64,000 bases of DNA from assembly GCA_000328365.1 (NCBI GenBank), contig KB301284.1:83984-147983 (forward strand), read 5' to 3'. Source of the stretch: Capitella teleta. Lineage: Eukaryota > Annelida > Polychaeta > Capitellidae. Under the pieces are notes generated by a model. It ran no database searches, was not told the DNA's origin, and saw only the letters and a list, made by a program, of their open reading frames with translations. Shown here one piece after another: positions 23,060 to 52,400 of this stretch; the stretch's first letter is position 1, and each line of letters begins with the position of its first letter. Both the position numbers and the translations under genes were made by a program.

Positions 23060-25586
23060 TCAAGGTTTGTGCAGAGGATATTTTGGACTCCACCAATGGG
23101 TGACTAAAACGTTCAAGACAGGATCCAAACAGATAGAAGTGCCGTTGCCAAGGAGACCTTTGCCGTGCACGCGCTCTGTACTGAACAGCAGTCGCAGCTT
23201 GTGATAACGCATGGCGTGACCGACACTGACAGAGCTCTGGACGAGTACCTGGCCCATAACGCACGAGGGCAGAGAGACGAAATGCTGCAGGACGACCTGA
23301 AGGATGCAGCAGCCGTCTTCAGGGTTGTAGAAGACATCATCAGCAGCCAGAAGATCCATCTCAGCGCTCTGGCTACGCAACCAGCAGCGCCGACCTCTTG
23401 GCAGACGGAATTTAAAGTAAAAATGCCAGAGGTCTTTGACCTTTGCATACCAGATGAGGAGGCAGCGGGCGCCTAGCAGCTGATCAGGGTCAGCTTGCAT
23501 CGGGGTTCGACTCTGTAGACGAGTACTGAACGGGGGGTACACGTGGTAGAGGGCAGATATGACAAGAGAACGAAGGCCGTGCACACGGCGGATGCACTGT
23601 GGCTGAAGGCGGCTGGGCAGCTCAATGCCGCTCACATAGCACCTGATGACAGAATCATAATTAAAATAATAACACTCCTAAGTGCAGAAATTAATCACCT
23701 TTTGTAAAGACGCTGCCAGAAGCAGACTGAGTGAGTGACCCGGTGGCTGTCATGGCACAAGAGAGCAAAGTTGCGGACGGCTTCGGGGCAAATGTAGTCA
23801 CTGATCAGATGCCAGAGGTCTGCGGGATATATCTTGCCGTCAGATTCAGAGTGCACCAATTTAGAACGCTTCTTCTTCTTGGTGGAATCAACTGAAACAG
23901 AAGAGGAGTAAAAACTTCTGATTGAATATGAATCAATTTCTGTATTTCTCACCTTTTTCAATATTATCATCAACTTCTTGGAGCTTAATGGTCAGAGTTT
24001 CATCATCACTATAATCAGACAAATCTTTTTCGTACCACGCTAAGGTCCCCATGTTCTCTTCGGCAGTCAAACTCTTGCGGATGATATTGATAGCTGCAGA
24101 ATATAGTAGCAATATTTAACAGAATATTCTCAAACAAATGTTATATTTCTTACATGAATATATAATAGATAATATTTTATTTCACTTCATAAAAAGACGA
24201 ATAACAAGTGAACATGACTAAAAATTGAAAATGAGAGACAGATAAAGAACTTTAAACGAATAACATCATACAAAATTGCAAATTGTATAAAGAGTGTAAA
24301 TTTGAAGCTTATAACTGTGCAACAATTGGTGCAATTAACTCATCGCCGTAATTCATATTTTCATCAGTTCCTCGGTTATATTTACATCACTAATGGCTCC
24401 ATCAGGGATTACATTCATAATTCTTTATTTCTGTTCTTGCCGTATTTCTTATTTCCTTAGCGCATTGGAATCACTATTAACAATTAATACGGTCAAAACA
24501 CAAGCATAAGCTATTTGAAGGAATGCCATGATGGATCTTAAATTTCGGGCAATGGTTGAATAACCATAATTAATAACAATGATTCAGTTCATTGCAACAT
24601 GAGATTTGATCAGATTCAGTGCATGTTGAATTTCTTGTGACAGGGAATTAATTTGCCACATCCACGCCTGCCATTGACTACAGATATGAAGTCAAGATAC
24701 AGGAGGGAAATGAGTCTTACCATCAGTATTCGCCATGCTTTTCTTCATTCGACCAGATTTAGACGGAGTGACTTTCGGATCAGCATTTGCAAACTCATTC
24801 AGGGTGAAATCTGTGAAGAGATGAAACAATATTGGATAATGTTGCATCTACACAAATCCCACTCACACCATAAAATAACAATTCTTAAATAAAAAAAACC
24901 TCAGAATGTACTCCACGCTCTTATATATTGCCGGCACACAAATATTGCGCAATGCCCACATTCACACTGTAATGTTGCAATACCAATTTTAATATAATTA
25001 TGCTGTGATTAGATATTTTGGGGTCAAAGTTCAAGTTACTCTTGAGTTCGAGTAGCAGGCACACACCTCCTGTGAGGTGGATGACAGTGCATCAGCATGT
25101 CAGCTTTACTTGATGACAGCTTTTTTTTTCCAATGGCAATAGTCATTCTTGTGTAATCCAGGTGCTATAACTTATCACTTTCCAATTCATTCATTGAGGG
25201 CTGGGGCCACTGTGAGGGCGTGTCCACTGTCCATATGTCAGGGATTGCTCTATAATCTATTATAATTAATTAGCTATCTCAGTGAGTCAGTAAATGAGTA
25301 ATCAACTTATTTCACAATAAATTAAAATTGTCATAAAATTGTCAATGTTTGACATATAGAGAAAAAACAAACACCGTTGTCTTCAGAAAGGAGAGCTTTA
25401 ACTGAATTCAACAACCAATAATATAATAACGTGTCAGTTCTTGTGTTGTACACGCCCCGAAAAAAGACATTGCTACAGGCCGATGACGGTGCGCGGGTGT
25501 CATTGTCACTCACCTCCTGGTCCGGCGCCGCCGCCACTGCCATCACGGCCATTCCGGGCACCGAACTTCTTCTCTCCTTTCGGCAT
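23060..25586 (-). CDS. TMEM183A: TMEM183 family protein
   Basis: Five minus-strand exons: 25586-25514, 24810-24721, 24093-23953, 23891-23699, 23642-23060; 1,080 nt, 359 residues (human TMEM183A 376). The order of blocks matches the family throughout: start MPKGEKKFGAR, then EFANADPKV and SGRMKKSMAN, an acidic linker, KKKKRSK, the F-box-like DLWHLISDYICPEAVRNFALLC, FWQRLYKR, the middle domain RLQP...LRSLVISALYHVYPPF, the hydrophobic CCILQVVLQHFVSLPSCVMG segment and the final THWWSPKYPL. The molecular role of TMEM183 is poorly known; the hydrophobic block is its annotated membrane segment. All junctions use GT-AG with consistent phases. It starts 572 bp from the liprin-alpha start, pointing away, so the two share a promoter region. 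Confidence 0.92.
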
Positions 25587-26158
25587 CTCAAAATGCTCTC
25601 CGAGATCGACGAGGTTGACAGGAAAAGGAGCATTTTTTCAGTAAAGTATGGAGAGAGAGTGAAATACGGCCACCTCCCGGGTCGGGCTCCATGTCAGAAC
25701 GGAGGCCGACGGCGCATGCGCATTGGGTCATGGCGGTGCACTGTGGGAAGGAGTGACCTACTTTGCTGAGGAATAATGGCCGACAGAGTGGGGAGATGCG
25801 CTCGGATTTTAGCGAGAAATGCCGTCACAAACCGTCTACACTTTAGCGATCTCAACGAAAAACCATCACAATGAAGCTTATTTGTGGATAATGACGCCCG
25901 TGTTCCTAGAAACGTGATAAGTGGCGAATTTACATAATAGGCCGCGTTTTGACAGCGGCGACTGCACCGAATGACTGCTGAAGAAGTGAAATTGTTCCCT
26001 TGACATGTTGAGTCGGTTGCTCATTTCCTGGTGTTTTGTACCTAAGCTTACTGGCAGTTGACCGATTCTTTGCCTTTTCTGATCGGAGAGTGTTGTAGTT
26101 GTGTAGATAAGCTAAGCAGAGGGCACACCCCTCTGCTTACCCCGAACCATCTGCCATT
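25587..26158. promoter_or_regulatory. head-to-head promoter of TMEM183 and liprin-alpha
   Basis: The two ATGs are 572 bp apart on opposite strands. The interval is relatively GC-rich and contains a perfect NRF1-type palindrome GCGCATGCGC at 25712-25721, next to a GTCATGGCGG element, but no TATA box at the expected place for either gene. This is the usual form of a bidirectional housekeeping promoter. Confidence 0.6.
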
Positions 26159-44341
<18,183 letters not shown>

Positions 44342-46365
44342 CATTCACGTCTCACTTGTCATGCAGCATTTGTTTGAACCAGGAAAGCAGGGACTACCAT
44401 GCGCTTGCTGTAAATACCTCCTCCGATGTTATTAATCTTATTCTGTATGTAGACATCCTGGCATGTAGTTAGCATTCTCTTTTTCATTACTAGGTGCTCA
44501 ATTCTCTCACCTTTTTAAAAATCTCTCAGTTTCATTGTTTTTTTTTTAACCAAATGATTTATTTTACTTTGTCTTCTCCCAGATTGAATGTTTCATCTCA
44601 TATAATATTTTTTTTTTTTGTCCTTCATTTCTGCATTGATTGATTGATATTTTTTTCTCTCTAATATCTCTCTGATGTGATGTATTTTTAGTTTTTTTTT
44701 TTTTTTTTTCAATTTCCTGCATCTGTTGTATTAAATGTATGAAACCCACCTATCAATTCTACGACTAAAATCTCTAGCAATGATCAAAAATGTGTCACAA
44801 ATAATATCATATAATTTTTTCCCCACCGGTGTCGAACGCTCAATGCTGTCCTTTTGTTTAAAGAAGAAAACTTACGTTGAATATTATTATCATTATTTTT
44901 CATTTATGTGTGTGGGGAGAAAGCATGTAGCGATGATCTGAATAACAGAGCATGGCTGATTTTCTTATTAATTTTTACGACTTTGAAGGTCTATGAAAAT
45001 GTTGTACGTGTCACACTCACACAGCACTGGGTTATCTCGTCTCCTCCATCTACAACTGCTGTTTCATTTTATATCATTTGAGCCAAAGTGGCCATTTATC
45101 CGAATGCATTCCTTTTCAACGGCATTTCCACGGTTGGAGTACTCGCCTCTTCTCGTCACGGCCTGTCTGCCGCCGAGAGAGCTTCTGCGATGGACTGTAC
45201 ATAAAAACAAGTCATTAGAGTGATGTGTTTAATTGTGTAGGCATTCTAGTCAATCCAGGCCATGGAAGTCCTAGCCCTGTGTGTACGTGCTTCCTGCTAG
45301 AATTGCTCTCTGTTCAACGGCTGGCTACTTAGTAAATTCCCACGGAATGCCTTTGCATTGCAATAATTGACCTACAATTGTTAGTTTGTACTCGTTTTTT
45401 CTTTTCTTTATTTACTTTTTAACAAATTTACCTCATCTATGAAAAGATGTTCTGTGCAGAATCCTCTTCTCTTCGTCCCACTTTTATTTCCTTTTTTCTT
45501 TTCTTTTTTCTTGACAATTATTTTTTTCTATGTGCCCCCTCTTTGGCGCCCAACCCCCGCCCTTGCCTATCTTAAAAACAAAGTCTCGGGTAGGGGGGTG
45601 TGGTTGGCAAGGAGGGGGCAGTCGTGTTATTAATTATCATGAGAACCTCTCTGATTCATGGTGTGCATACTGTTTGTTGTCCATAGAATCTTGAAAGAGA
45701 AAAAAAAGAAATGATATGTTATTATTTATACGATTACTCCTCCAAATGTATTCAGTCCATGGACTCGCATTTCTTACTATTGAACAAAAAATGAGGAATA
45801 TTCAGATAATTATGAAAGAGAGGAAAATAAATATAGTAAAACTGAACTTGTTCTTTTCTTCCATTTCCCAGGAGTCTGATCAATGCAGTGACATTTTCCA
45901 CTTGGGAAGCTTTGTGTGCCACCATACATTTATGATGAAGTCTTAGTCAGACTTGGTACAAGTAAAAACTAGTCTTCTAGAATTGTAGATCGTGTGTGGA
46001 GGCGCATTTGTTATGAACATACGCAATGCGGCTCACAATGGCTTCACGTGCATAATACAAGCGGCACTTTGTTGCCTTGCTTGCAGCCTCTTCTCCACTC
46101 TTCTTTAGCTTTTGTTATCTCGATCTCAATCATGAATTGTTGAGCGCCATTCACATTGTGCCCGTCCCTAAGGACACTTGCACTACACCGTTGCCTGAAC
46201 CAACCAATCCAAAATTGACAACAAAAAGAAACCATTTAGAGAGATTGCCTTCTTATATCACACCAATCAATCATACACTGTAATACTAGTTAAATAAAAT
46301 GATACAATTCACCACAATAACCAATGAGTCTAATGCAGGAGAACATACGAATACTTAGAAATTGC
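44342..46365. other. tail-to-tail intergenic region, liprin 3' UTR
   Basis: T-rich 3' flank of liprin-alpha; AATAAA occurs at 45827-45832 and again near 46290. Which site is used is not clear. No further exon encoding a VRTYSC-like end was found here. Confidence 0.5.
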
Positions 46366-48600
46366 TCAATAATGAAGGACATGCGATGAGAACTGATGCA
46401 CGTTAGCGCAGACTTTGCCGCACAAGTTGCACTGCCAGGGGTTGTTCACATTGTGCAGTCCCATGTGAAGGTAATACATCGTGCGGTCAGTGAAGATGAT
46501 GCCACAGAACTTGCACATCACAAGACTGTCCACATGACCCAATATGTATTCCAGGAGGTCAGCATCCCGAACACCTTCCGGGATCCCCGTCGGGGGCTTC
46601 GGGCTTCCCTGGACACCAGAACGACTTGCAGAACTAGCCACGCTCGGACATCGCTCTCCGTTGGTTACAGGCTGTTCCTCGCAAGTTGACACTGGGGACA
46701 TGAGTGCAGAGCTAGCCGCTGCATGTTGACCATTGGGAGTGCTGACCACTGAGGTCCGGTCGTTGCGCTCGTTCATCCAGGGGCTCATTTCTGAGGGTTC
46801 AGGCGACTGACTCAATCCTTGGCTTATTTTGTTCACGTGACGGATTTTGCGTCGGTTTTTCCTGCTGGAATCTCCATTGGTGGTGATAACTGGGGGGGTG
46901 TGGGTATTCTCCTTCGACGCCAGCACTTGGCGCTCATGGTCGGGGTGTTCAAGGTGCTGGGCGAGTTCTTTTTGGTCTGCAAATGTTTTCTGACAAATGA
47001 CGCAGTCATGGCCTGAATCGAACCTCAGTTTCATGATCTTCCACCAGGCAGAGTTACGTGCCAGATTGATGTGGTCAGCAGAACGACATCTTTTCTCTGG
47101 AACGTCAGATTCCTCCTTCACTGCGCTGTTCATTTCAGGCAAAGAGAGTCGTCGCTTCAGAGCTGTCTTGGGCTCATTGCTCTCCTCGGTTGAACTTGCA
47201 GCCTTAGCTATCTTTTTTTGCAGTTCTTCGACAACTGAATTAAGATGAGAGATCCGCTCTGGGTTCAAAGCAGCCTCTCTGTTCTCACCGTTATCAGAGC
47301 TTCTGCTCGCATCATTGGAAATACCATTGTAGGTCTTGTTGCCGGTATGCTTATCCATGACATGCATGGCAAGTAAGTCGCAGGATTGAAAGGACATGTG
47401 GCAGATGCCGCATGGCCACATGCTGATGGCATGATGCGAGAGCAGAGACAGAGCTGCATTGGACAGGGGGTTGGCTGAGGCAGGGGAACCGAGTGAGCTG
47501 AATGGCAGGGCAGCGCGCAACAGGGCAGCCTGGCGGTCCAGCAGAGCAGCTCCCAGTTTAGATTGAATGGACTGCTGGTGCTCGTCTTCAGCCTCTGTCT
47601 TGGCATGCAGCATGACATGCATGGCAAGAGCATCTTGAGTGGGAAAAGCCTTCTGGCAACGGTTGCAATGATACTGATGTCGGTGGCTGATACTGGCCAG
47701 CGCTGCACTGATTCCTCTGGCGAGCACTGCGTCGCTCTTACTGTTCTCCTTCGACAAATTCAGAGGAGAAGTTAGCTCTTCATGGGTGCCATGTCCATTC
47801 AGTTCAGGAGGGTCAGGAACTGGGGAGGTAGCCTCACTCTTCACAACCTGATCAGCACTCGGCATCACAGGCAACTGACCAGGCTTAGTATCGCACGATT
47901 CATTCTGGGCACGCACCATCATGTGCATGGCGTAGGAGTCTCTACTTGCAAAGATCGAACGGCAGTCAACACAGACAAAGATGCTCTGCATCTTCACTTT
48001 CATCTCCCGGTGCCTGGAGCTGGTCAAGTGCGCAAGCAGAGCGCGGTAGCCAACAAACTCCAGAGCGCACACTTTACATGAGTGGTTGCCTTCATCTCTG
48101 GTCACATGCAATGCCTCGTGCTTCTGGAGGATCTTTTTAGAGGAGAAGCGCTGAAGGCAGATGTTGCACATGAATATTTCTCCCTTGTGGCTCTGTGAAA
48201 CCACGCTCATGTTTCCGTGGATGGTGTTCATGTGACCAATAAGAGTTTCTGTCTTGAGGAAGTAGCAGTCACAGGCGTAGCACACATGACTTGTGTTGAA
48301 GTGAAGCAGCTTGTGCGTCTGAAGAACCTCCTGGTACAGGAACTCCCCCTGGCACACCTCGCACGCAAAGGTTTCTGGAGACGTGGACTGGGTACTGCGC
48401 GAGTAAACACGCATACGATGGTGCACGCCGATTGGCAGGAGAGGGCTGATGGGAGGCAGCGATTCCATCTGGCTCTCAGGAGGCGAATCCACAGGCTCCA
48501 GCTTCACTTTGACGTCACTCAACATGTTCAGACCAAGGACGCTGCTGCTCTCCGTTCTCTCAGCATCCAAATTAGAATCAAAGCTGTTCACAGAGGACAT
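46366..48600 (-). CDS. multi-C2H2 zinc-finger transcription factor with an Ikaros/Hunchback-like C-terminal finger pair
   Basis: One 2,235-nt coding exon, 744 residues. The ATG at 48600-48598 is preferred because a TTTGCAG acceptor lies ten bases upstream, so an earlier in-frame ATG is intronic. About ten C2H2 fingers are visible: four near 78-197, a C2HC-like one at 208-236, single ones at about 312-332, 397-418 and 533-555, and a final pair at 694-744 (FTDRTMYYLHMGLH, then CNLCGKVCANVHQFSSH) built like the dimerisation fingers of Ikaros and Hunchback. SPLNLSK near 278-284 fits a CtBP corepressor motif, and VKLEP (32), VKSEA (253) and VKEES (494) fit SUMO-acceptor sites, all pointing to a nuclear repressor. 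I cannot assign an orthologue. A non-coding first exon ends at 49081, with donor GAG|GTAAAG. Confidence 0.85.
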   Translation of the reverse strand: MSSVNSFDSNLDAERTESSSVLGLNMLSDVKVKLEPVDSPPESQMESLPPISPLLPIGVHHRMRVYSRSTQSTSPETFACEVCQGEFLYQEVLQTHKLLHFNTSHVCYACDCYFLKTETLIGHMNTIHGNMSVVSQSHKGEIFMCNICLQRFSSKKILQKHEALHVTRDEGNHSCKVCALEFVGYRALLAHLTSSRHREMKVKMQSIFVCVDCRSIFASRDSYAMHMMVRAQNESCDTKPGQLPVMPSADQVVKSEATSPVPDPPELNGHGTHEELTSPLNLSKENSKSDAVLARGISAALASISHRHQYHCNRCQKAFPTQDALAMHVMLHAKTEAEDEHQQSIQSKLGAALLDRQAALLRAALPFSSLGSPASANPLSNAALSLLSHHAISMWPCGICHMSFQSCDLLAMHVMDKHTGNKTYNGISNDASRSSDNGENREAALNPERISHLNSVVEELQKKIAKAASSTEESNEPKTALKRRLSLPEMNSAVKEESDVPEKRCRSADHINLARNSAWWKIMKLRFDSGHDCVICQKTFADQKELAQHLEHPDHERQVLASKENTHTPPVITTNGDSSRKNRRKIRHVNKISQGLSQSPEPSEMSPWMNERNDRTSVVSTPNGQHAAASSALMSPVSTCEEQPVTNGERCPSVASSASRSGVQGSPKPPTGIPEGVRDADLLEYILGHVDSLVMCKFCGIIFTDRTMYYLHMGLHNVNNPWQCNLCGKVCANVHQFSSHVLHY

Positions 48601-48610
48601 AGTGTGCAAC

Positions 48611-49435
48611 CTGCAAAGATACATCAATATACATCATAATATTTGGTCACATTATGATCCTCAAAAAACGCACGTATGTCGGTAGGAGATGCGTTTTGGG
48701 TCTTATATATAAATAGTAAATAGTTCTATAGTGAACTTCCATGCACAACCTTTAAAAGTCAACACTAAATAGTAATGTTAACTATAAAATCTGAGGTAGT
48801 CTTTGATTTTCTTTCAAGGAATGGAGGTACTAGTTTGAGCATCTGGTTATCATCCCATGGTCTCCCCTCGGATCATGAAATAAAATTGACAATAAAGAAT
48901 TTTAATATTATATACGTGAATTGTAGGCCTGTATTTAGCTGATTTACTGTACCGTAGTGTAGGCTATCGCCCGAATTTCGGAATTATTATATAATCGCGT
49001 GAAACAGATTGACCAGTTGGGCAGTTACTAGTATCGACGTATAATTAGAGAAAGTAGTTTCAACAACGGGTGTCCTTTACCTCAATGCAGTCTGTAGACA
49101 AAAGAATACCGGTTCTTCAAGCGAGCCTACTTCACTGACAACGTTGAACTGAGCACTGAGCTGTCACAGCGCAAGCAGCGTGCTTTTGTTTTGATGCTCA
49201 GCGCCTACCGGAAGTTTACACCGGCACGCGGTTGGAGTGAAAAATGAAAATCAATAAAAGATCAATATTTAATATTCATCGTCGTATATCACATTTATGT
49301 TGATCAAATAATGGCTTGGATATTATGCAAGTATTATCAGTTGTGCATATTTTTTTCACCTTGTAATTTGAATAACAACAGAGAAGCGGAAGTTTGAGCG
49401 ATAAATGAGCCACGTTGGCAAATCAAAACAAAAAC
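48611..49435. promoter_or_regulatory. 5' UTR intron and head-to-head promoter of the zinc-finger and harmonin genes
   Basis: The zinc-finger gene's untranslated first exon runs on the minus strand from about 49150 down to 49081, and its intron covers 49080-48611. The harmonin ATG is at 49436 on the plus strand, so the shared promoter is under 400 bp. It is a mixed AT/GC interval with an ACCGGAAG Ets-type site near 49207-49214. Confidence 0.5.
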
Positions 49436-52400
49436 ATGGAGAAGATTGTGGCAAAATCGTTCAACGAAAAGGTATCTATCACGGCCTCTGGGTGACCAAT
49501 CATTTATGCAACGCATTTATTGGAATTTTGATCTATATTTGCTATTAATTATATTTTGTTTAATGAACTAGCTCAACCTATGATTCCGCTTGAATGATTG
49601 CAATGTATTCGGTTACCGTATTGAATGTCAATGCAGAATGCTGAATTTATCAATTAATGTACATACATGATAATGAAAGAATCGGCGCCGTCGACTGAAA
49701 ATGGCATTGAGAGTGAGAGCTGAGAGCATGAATTTGAGAACCCCGATGATGATAGTACATGATGATGATCATACATGTACACGTACATGCTTTTCATAAG
49801 CATACTGATGGTTAGCTGACATACTACAGTGAGCCTAAGTAGTAAGTTCCAATTTACCACATATTGCATGATGTTCCAAGTTGTGCATGAACTGATTATC
49901 AATAGAATGATTATAAAACTGTCCATCAATAATTTAATGGCCATGCACACATATAGAGGTTGATATTATATTTACAGTTGTGCTATAGTTACACATGATT
50001 GAATATAGACTGGCATATACTTCAACAGAGAAATGCAATTATAAACGACCTTTGAATTTTTTAATTTATTTTTTATTTTTAATTCAATTTAATTTTTTTC
50101 AAATTTCAAACCTGACAATAAAGTCAGTATTATTGAAATATTTAAAAGTTTAAATTTCTCAATGCTGGGTTGCCCATGCAGGGTGAAACAGCATTGCGTT
50201 CAATCACACCCTGGGGTGCGATTTCAGTCTCAAACCCCTGGCAGCATCTATTTTCCATCAAAATGGTGAATTATTGAATCTGATGATGATGGAAACACAC
50301 ATTTTTCCACTTACTTTCGTTCTACAGTTTTCCAGGATAAAAAAATTAGTGGACTGACACATTCATTTAGTAGGCCTGCATTATGACATTCATGCACAGG
50401 GCTAACACTTCCATCTCTGAGTTCATTATTGTATTTTATACATGTGTATTATGTATAGTTGATACATTTAGAAGAATTATTAATGACATGTCAGGAACAT
50501 GATTGTCTACTGTATGCAGCAAAGGTCACAATTTCTGACAGGTTATAAAAATCTATGGTTGTTGATATGGATGTGCATGGGACACTCCTGTGCTCTCGCT
50601 CCTCTTGCCTAACGTTTAACACTGTATAACTGGCTATTCACAGCTTTCCATCAATGCTGATTATTAGGACACAGAGACCAATGCTTAATTTGTGGGCAAC
50701 AAAAGAACCTGAAGCATTGTGGCTGGAGCATCATTGGCTGATGGTTCCTGGAATTATTCATAATTATTGGCAAAGCATTACATAAAGGTTCATGAAATGT
50801 GCAGCAAAATGAATGGAACTCAAGTATTCAGTATGCATAGCGCAATTAACCGTCTAATTATTTTGCCCTCGTCTCCATTGCTCTTCATGCTAAATTGAAT
50901 TTTTTAGTAGGTCTCTGTAATCTGATGCACCTCATGATATAACCACCATTCATAATGAAGCACTATGTCATCAATGAGCGATCGACCCAACAGTTTCATT
51001 GCCTATACTGCTAAGAACCACATCCAGCAATATAATTGCTTGGTTACTGGTTATGATCATTAGTTCTACCCACCCATTATTGACGTCAATTATAATAATC
51101 ACCAGAAAATAGGATGCATTATGCTTGATATACCACTCTATGAATCAGCCTGGTATAAAAGTGAATTAATTAATCATTGTGTGTGTTATAATTACTAATG
51201 GAAGGACAATATGATAAAAAGATGTAATTCCTAGCTTCTCATGAATTAACCATTCAATCTTCCTCTTTAGAGCTGTAATATGTTCTCTGATGTAATCTTA
51301 CTCTCATGTAAAATTTATACTCCTGCCTTAACAAAATTGGAGAAAGTCTCATTACTAAGCTATGATTAAAAAAGCAGACTCATCAAGTTATCGGATCCTG
51401 ACTTATCAATGATGAAAAGAAGCCTGGTGTACCTCCCATGAATCCCAAATGAGATGAGGCGAGGATAAGGGTGAAGACTTACTCCACCTGAGTCCACTGT
51501 TCCAGGTGTAATGCTGTGTTCTTATACTATCGATCCAAGGTATACTTATGCCGTATTGGCTATTCCATACACATGTTAATCAAAGTATTTTCATTAAAAC
51601 CTGTATTATGCAAGCAAATCTAGATTACATGTACATGAACCATTATTAGATTTATAACTTCCTTCTAGTCATTAATCTGGTATCATACTAACAATTTCAC
51701 AATGATCTTTTTTTCCCTTTCTGCTTGTGCTACCGGTATTTACAGACTTGACATTTAATATGGAATATTTTTTTCTCGTGGGGAACTTCTTTGTTTAAAT
51801 GGCTATATCTCCATCAGCTCCCGGGCAATTTTGATGCCGTTTAAGTTTTTCGATAGGTCACTCATATGTGCAAGTTATGTGCAGATTTTGCGGTAATATC
51901 CCCATATATGGCCATGTATGGTCGAAAAGTATCAAAACACGCCAAAATGACAAGATTTCTGGCTATAAAATTCAGCTCAGATTGTCGGACATTTCACTTG
52001 ATATCGCGGGATCGAATCGAGTGATTACCCTCTATTTTGGATCACATCTTTGAAAAGCATTATTCAACAATGTGATGCAAACATGAATTGTATCCTGAGA
52101 CGTGTGTCCAGCCCGGAGTTTAATTCGGTGGTAGTGGATCAACAATTTGGTCAGCTTTCCATAACCGTGCAAAATCTCCAATCGTTTTTCTGGAGGGCAC
52201 CCTAAGCCAATTGGGCTACAGGAGGATTCTGGAAGAAAAAAGGCTTCCTTTTGCTTAAGAGACCTAATTTCATGCCTCAAGATGAAAACGCTCCATGCTA
52301 CAAAGCCAAGGAAATCCAGAAATTCCTCGATTTTGAAGATGTGAATCGTCTCCTTTGGCCAGCTTGCAGTCCAGATATGAATCCCTTCAATACCTTGTGG

